This document shows positions 62,106-64,000 of a stretch of DNA of 64,000 nt, one piece after another. Within the stretch, counting starts at the first letter, position 1. Each line of letters begins with the position of its first letter. The DNA lies in the NCBI RefSeq assembly GCF_014873145.1, contig NZ_JADBEK010000001.1, forward strand, positions 9,734,001 through 9,798,000, in the 5' to 3' direction. The notes beneath the pieces were generated by a model. It was not told where the DNA came from. It worked only from the letters and a program-made list of their open reading frames with translations, and did not search any database. The position numbers and the translations under genes were made by a program. The DNA comes from Nonomuraea angiospora (lineage in GTDB: Bacteria > Actinomycetota > Actinomycetes > Streptosporangiales > Streptosporangiaceae).

Positions 62106-63065
62106 CTACCGGGCCGACCACCAATGCCCGGCGACCAGCTCGGCCACCAGCGTCTCGGTGAGCAGGGCGACGTCGGGGTCGTCGTCGTGCGCGTACCTGA
62201 CCGCGGCCCTGGCGTCCTTCACCTCGCCCCCCACCGTGACCACCGTGGAGCCGCGCTCGCGCACCCAGTCCATGGCCTGCTCGGTGTAGCGGGAGCCGGG
62301 GTAGAGCAGCGCGCGGTAGTCGAGGGTCTTGGTGAGGTAGACGTCCACGTGTGACCAGTCGCCCGTCTCGCACGCGTCGGCGGGGCGGCGCGGGCCCTCG
62401 CGGAACATCAGCGCCGACTGCTCGGCCGACGACAGCCGCTCGGCGGGGGCGACGGTGTAGACGCCGCGGTCGCCGTCCAGCAGCTCCATGGTCATGGGGA
62501 GCCACTCGTCCCTCCTGTCCAGGAGGTCCGTCGTGGCCTCGGCGGCCCGCTCCAGCAGCTTCGGCAGGTCGCGGCCCGTCCCGGTGAGGTGGGCCTCCAG
62601 GGCCAGGAGGAGGGCCAGGGTGTGCTGGAACGTACGGCAGGCGACGCCGCCGCGCTCCTCGCCCGCGCGCATGTCGACCACCAGGTCCGCCCGCTCGGCG
62701 AGGGGGGAGCCCTGGATGTTGGTGAGCGCCGCCAGGTAGGACGGCCCGCCCGTGTACCGTTCCACGGCGTCGAGGGTCTCCCTGCTCGAACCGGTGGCCG
62801 AGATCGGGACGACCAGGGTGTCCGCGGCGGCCGGATAGGTGGCCTCCGCCGAGGCGTAGTCGGCGTAGGCGTCCACGCCCGCCCGGCGCAGGCGCAGCGC
62901 CGCCACGCCCGCGGCGTACCGGGAGCTGCCCATGCCCAGGAAGAGCACCCTGGTCAGGCCCGGGGGGAGCGCCGCGAACGGGTTCTCCTCCCGCAGGGCG
63001 GCGGCCAGGCCCCTGAGCGCCGCCGGCTTGGCCTCCAGGTCGGACAGGTAGAGCTCGGAATTCAC
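62106..63065 (-). CDS. SIS-domain (sugar isomerase/phosphosugar-binding) protein
   Basis: A 319-residue protein with tandem SIS-type folds. It has VLFLGMGSSRYAAGVAALRLRRAG, VVPISATGSSRETLDAVER, and a second half with GVYTVAPAERLSSAEQSALMFREGPRRPADACETGDWSHVDVYL. The arrangement resembles the isomerase half of glucosamine-6-phosphate synthase. GTG at 63065 overlaps the kinase stop (GTGA). With the phosphotransferase it may handle amino-sugar phosphates; this is inference. Confidence 0.85.
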   Translation of the reverse strand: MNSELYLSDLEAKPAALRGLAAALREENPFAALPPGLTRVLFLGMGSSRYAAGVAALRLRRAGVDAYADYASAEATYPAAADTLVVPISATGSSRETLDAVERYTGGPSYLAALTNIQGSPLAERADLVVDMRAGEERGGVACRTFQHTLALLLALEAHLTGTGRDLPKLLERAAEATTDLLDRRDEWLPMTMELLDGDRGVYTVAPAERLSSAEQSALMFREGPRRPADACETGDWSHVDVYLTKTLDYRALLYPGSRYTEQAMDWVRERGSTVVTVGGEVKDARAAVRYAHDDDPDVALLTETLVAELVAGHWWSAR

Positions 63066-64000
63066 GTGATGTTCTCCTCTTGGTACCAGGTGCGCAGGAC
63101 GCCCATGGGGGCGTAGCGCCAGCGGGGCAGGTGGCGGGCGGCGTAGATGAGCTCCCGGCACTCCTGCTCCACCTCGAACGGCCGGACCAGCCTCTCGTCG
63201 AGCAGCTCCGGCCGGTCCTTCTCGGCCAGGCGGACCTTGTAGGCCGCCAGCAGCCCGGCGCGCGCCTCGGCGGCCCAGGCCGCCGCCGCGCCGGGGTCGG
63301 TGCCCCTCCGCTTGATCGCCACCTGGGCCACGTGCTCGATGCTCGTGGTGAGCTGGGCCACGTCCCTGGCGGCGGGCTGGCACGGGTCGGCGTCGGTGAC
63401 GGTGGGGTTGCCGTCGAAGTCGATCACCGCGTACCCGTCCCGCCATTTGAGGATCTGACCCACGTGCAGGTCGCCGTGGATCCTGACGCGGGGGCCGGTG
63501 ATCGGCTCCTGGAGGGCGGCCAGCTCGCGCCGGATCGCCGGGGTCCGCGTGGCCAGCCAGGCGCCGTCCTCGCCGTCCGTGAGCGCGAGCGCCTCCGCGA
63601 GCGCGGCCTCCGCCCTGGCCGCCGTACCCGCGGCGTCGGGCTCCCGCGCGGAGGTGGGGAGCGTGGCGAGGGCGAGGTGCAGGTCGGCGGCGAGGCGGCC
63701 GAGCACGGGCGCGAAGTCCGTGGCGCCGGCCTCGGCCTCGTCGACGCACCACTCCCAGCCGTCGCGGGCGTCCGGAAGGTAGCCCGTGACCAGGGCCAGG
63801 AGCTGCTCGTTCCCGTCCACATCGCGGGTCAGGGCCGCGTAAGGGGGCGCGGTGTCGTTGAACCCCGCCTCAACGAGGTGGGCGAAGACCTCTGGGGCGG
63901 GGTGGGGCAGGGGGACCGGTGGGGTGAGCCACTTCACGACGACCTTCTCGTCCACGACCACCGAGTAGTTCGTCTGGTCCACGTGCGCGCCGAAATCCCG
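63062..64000 (-). CDS. Phosphotransferase, glucosamine-kinase/maltokinase-like (5' end beyond the window)
   Basis: At least 306 residues of an aminoglycoside-phosphotransferase-fold kinase. The active site reads IHGDLHVGQILKWRDGYAVIDFDGNP, with catalytic Asp and metal-binding residues. The segment DQTNYSVVVDEKVVVKW near the visible start is the ATP-lysine region. The reading frame stays open to the window edge; a GTG exists at 63982 but the true start probably lies outside. Together with the SIS protein it resembles actinobacterial glucosamine kinase clusters. Confidence 0.75.
   Translation of the reverse strand, partial: RDFGAHVDQTNYSVVVDEKVVVKWLTPPVPLPHPAPEVFAHLVEAGFNDTAPPYAALTRDVDGNEQLLALVTGYLPDARDGWEWCVDEAEAGATDFAPVLGRLAADLHLALATLPTSAREPDAAGTAARAEAALAEALALTDGEDGAWLATRTPAIRRELAALQEPITGPRVRIHGDLHVGQILKWRDGYAVIDFDGNPTVTDADPCQPAARDVAQLTTSIEHVAQVAIKRRGTDPGAAAAWAAEARAGLLAAYKVRLAEKDRPELLDERLVRPFEVEQECRELIYAARHLPRWRYAPMGVLRTWYQEENIT

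Overview
The window is very GC-rich DNA with frequent GTG and TTG starts and many 4-bp start/stop overlaps. It carries actinobacterial marker systems: two conservons, amtB-glnK-glnD with a GlnR-type site, an F420-type nitroreductase domain, DUF3618 and DUF742 proteins, and an AmaP/DUF6286 pair. I infer a filamentous actinobacterium, perhaps of the Streptosporangiaceae (Nonomuraea-like). That placement comes from gene content, not from a search. It looks like ordinary chromosome: I see no prophage, IS element or CRISPR array. The only hints of mobility are an HNH-endonuclease gene running into a tRNA-Leu gene and an AbiEii-type nucleotidyltransferase pair.

Layout. 0.1-2.7 kb: a two-component pair and a small membrane protein. 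2.7-4.9 kb: repeat-HNH endonuclease, tRNA-Leu(UAG), bcp, DUF3618. 5-7.5 kb: a PLP amino-acid aldolase/deaminase-like enzyme and an envelope-stress pair preceded by two tandem 47-bp mini-ORF repeats. 7.6-10.7 kb: tandem glycine riboswitch, gcvT, gcvH, sdaA. 11.6-16.7 kb: a gamma-glutamyl-amine catabolic cluster with a divergent FadR-type regulator. 16.7-19.9 kb: membrane protein, AbiEii pair, SGNH hydrolase and PadR regulator. 19.9-24.1 kb: NicO-type metal transporter, TPR protein and DUF4331 protein. 24.4-26.1 kb: an ABC exporter.

26.2-35.4 kb is a histidine-utilisation locus (hutU, RpiR regulator, allantoate-amidohydrolase-like enzyme, hutF, hutI) interrupted by an ABC-2 exporter, a PadR regulator and an SDR. 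The two hut transcription units share the same palindrome, TGAATG-n4-CATTCA. 35.5-39.9 kb: group-2 sigma factor, TetR/hydrolase pair, MOSC protein, and siderophore-binding lipoprotein under an iron box. 40.1-44.1 kb: amtB-glnK-glnD. 44.2-48.4 kb: conservon 1. 48.4-52.7 kb: nitroreductase-hemerythrin fusion with a divergent MarR gene, TetR with a divergent ABC-2 exporter, and a GbsR-type regulator. 52.8-57.8 kb: a glycine betaine importer with two binding proteins, a fused double permease and a 24-codon ORF bridging ATPase and permease. 58.1-62.1 kb: conservon 2. 62.1-64.0 kb: a SIS-domain protein and a sugar-kinase-like phosphotransferase cut by the window edge.

Nitrogen and one-carbon metabolism dominate: glycine cleavage, amine, histidine and ammonium genes lie close together. 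Many local regulators sit beside well-formed inverted repeats that can be tested directly.
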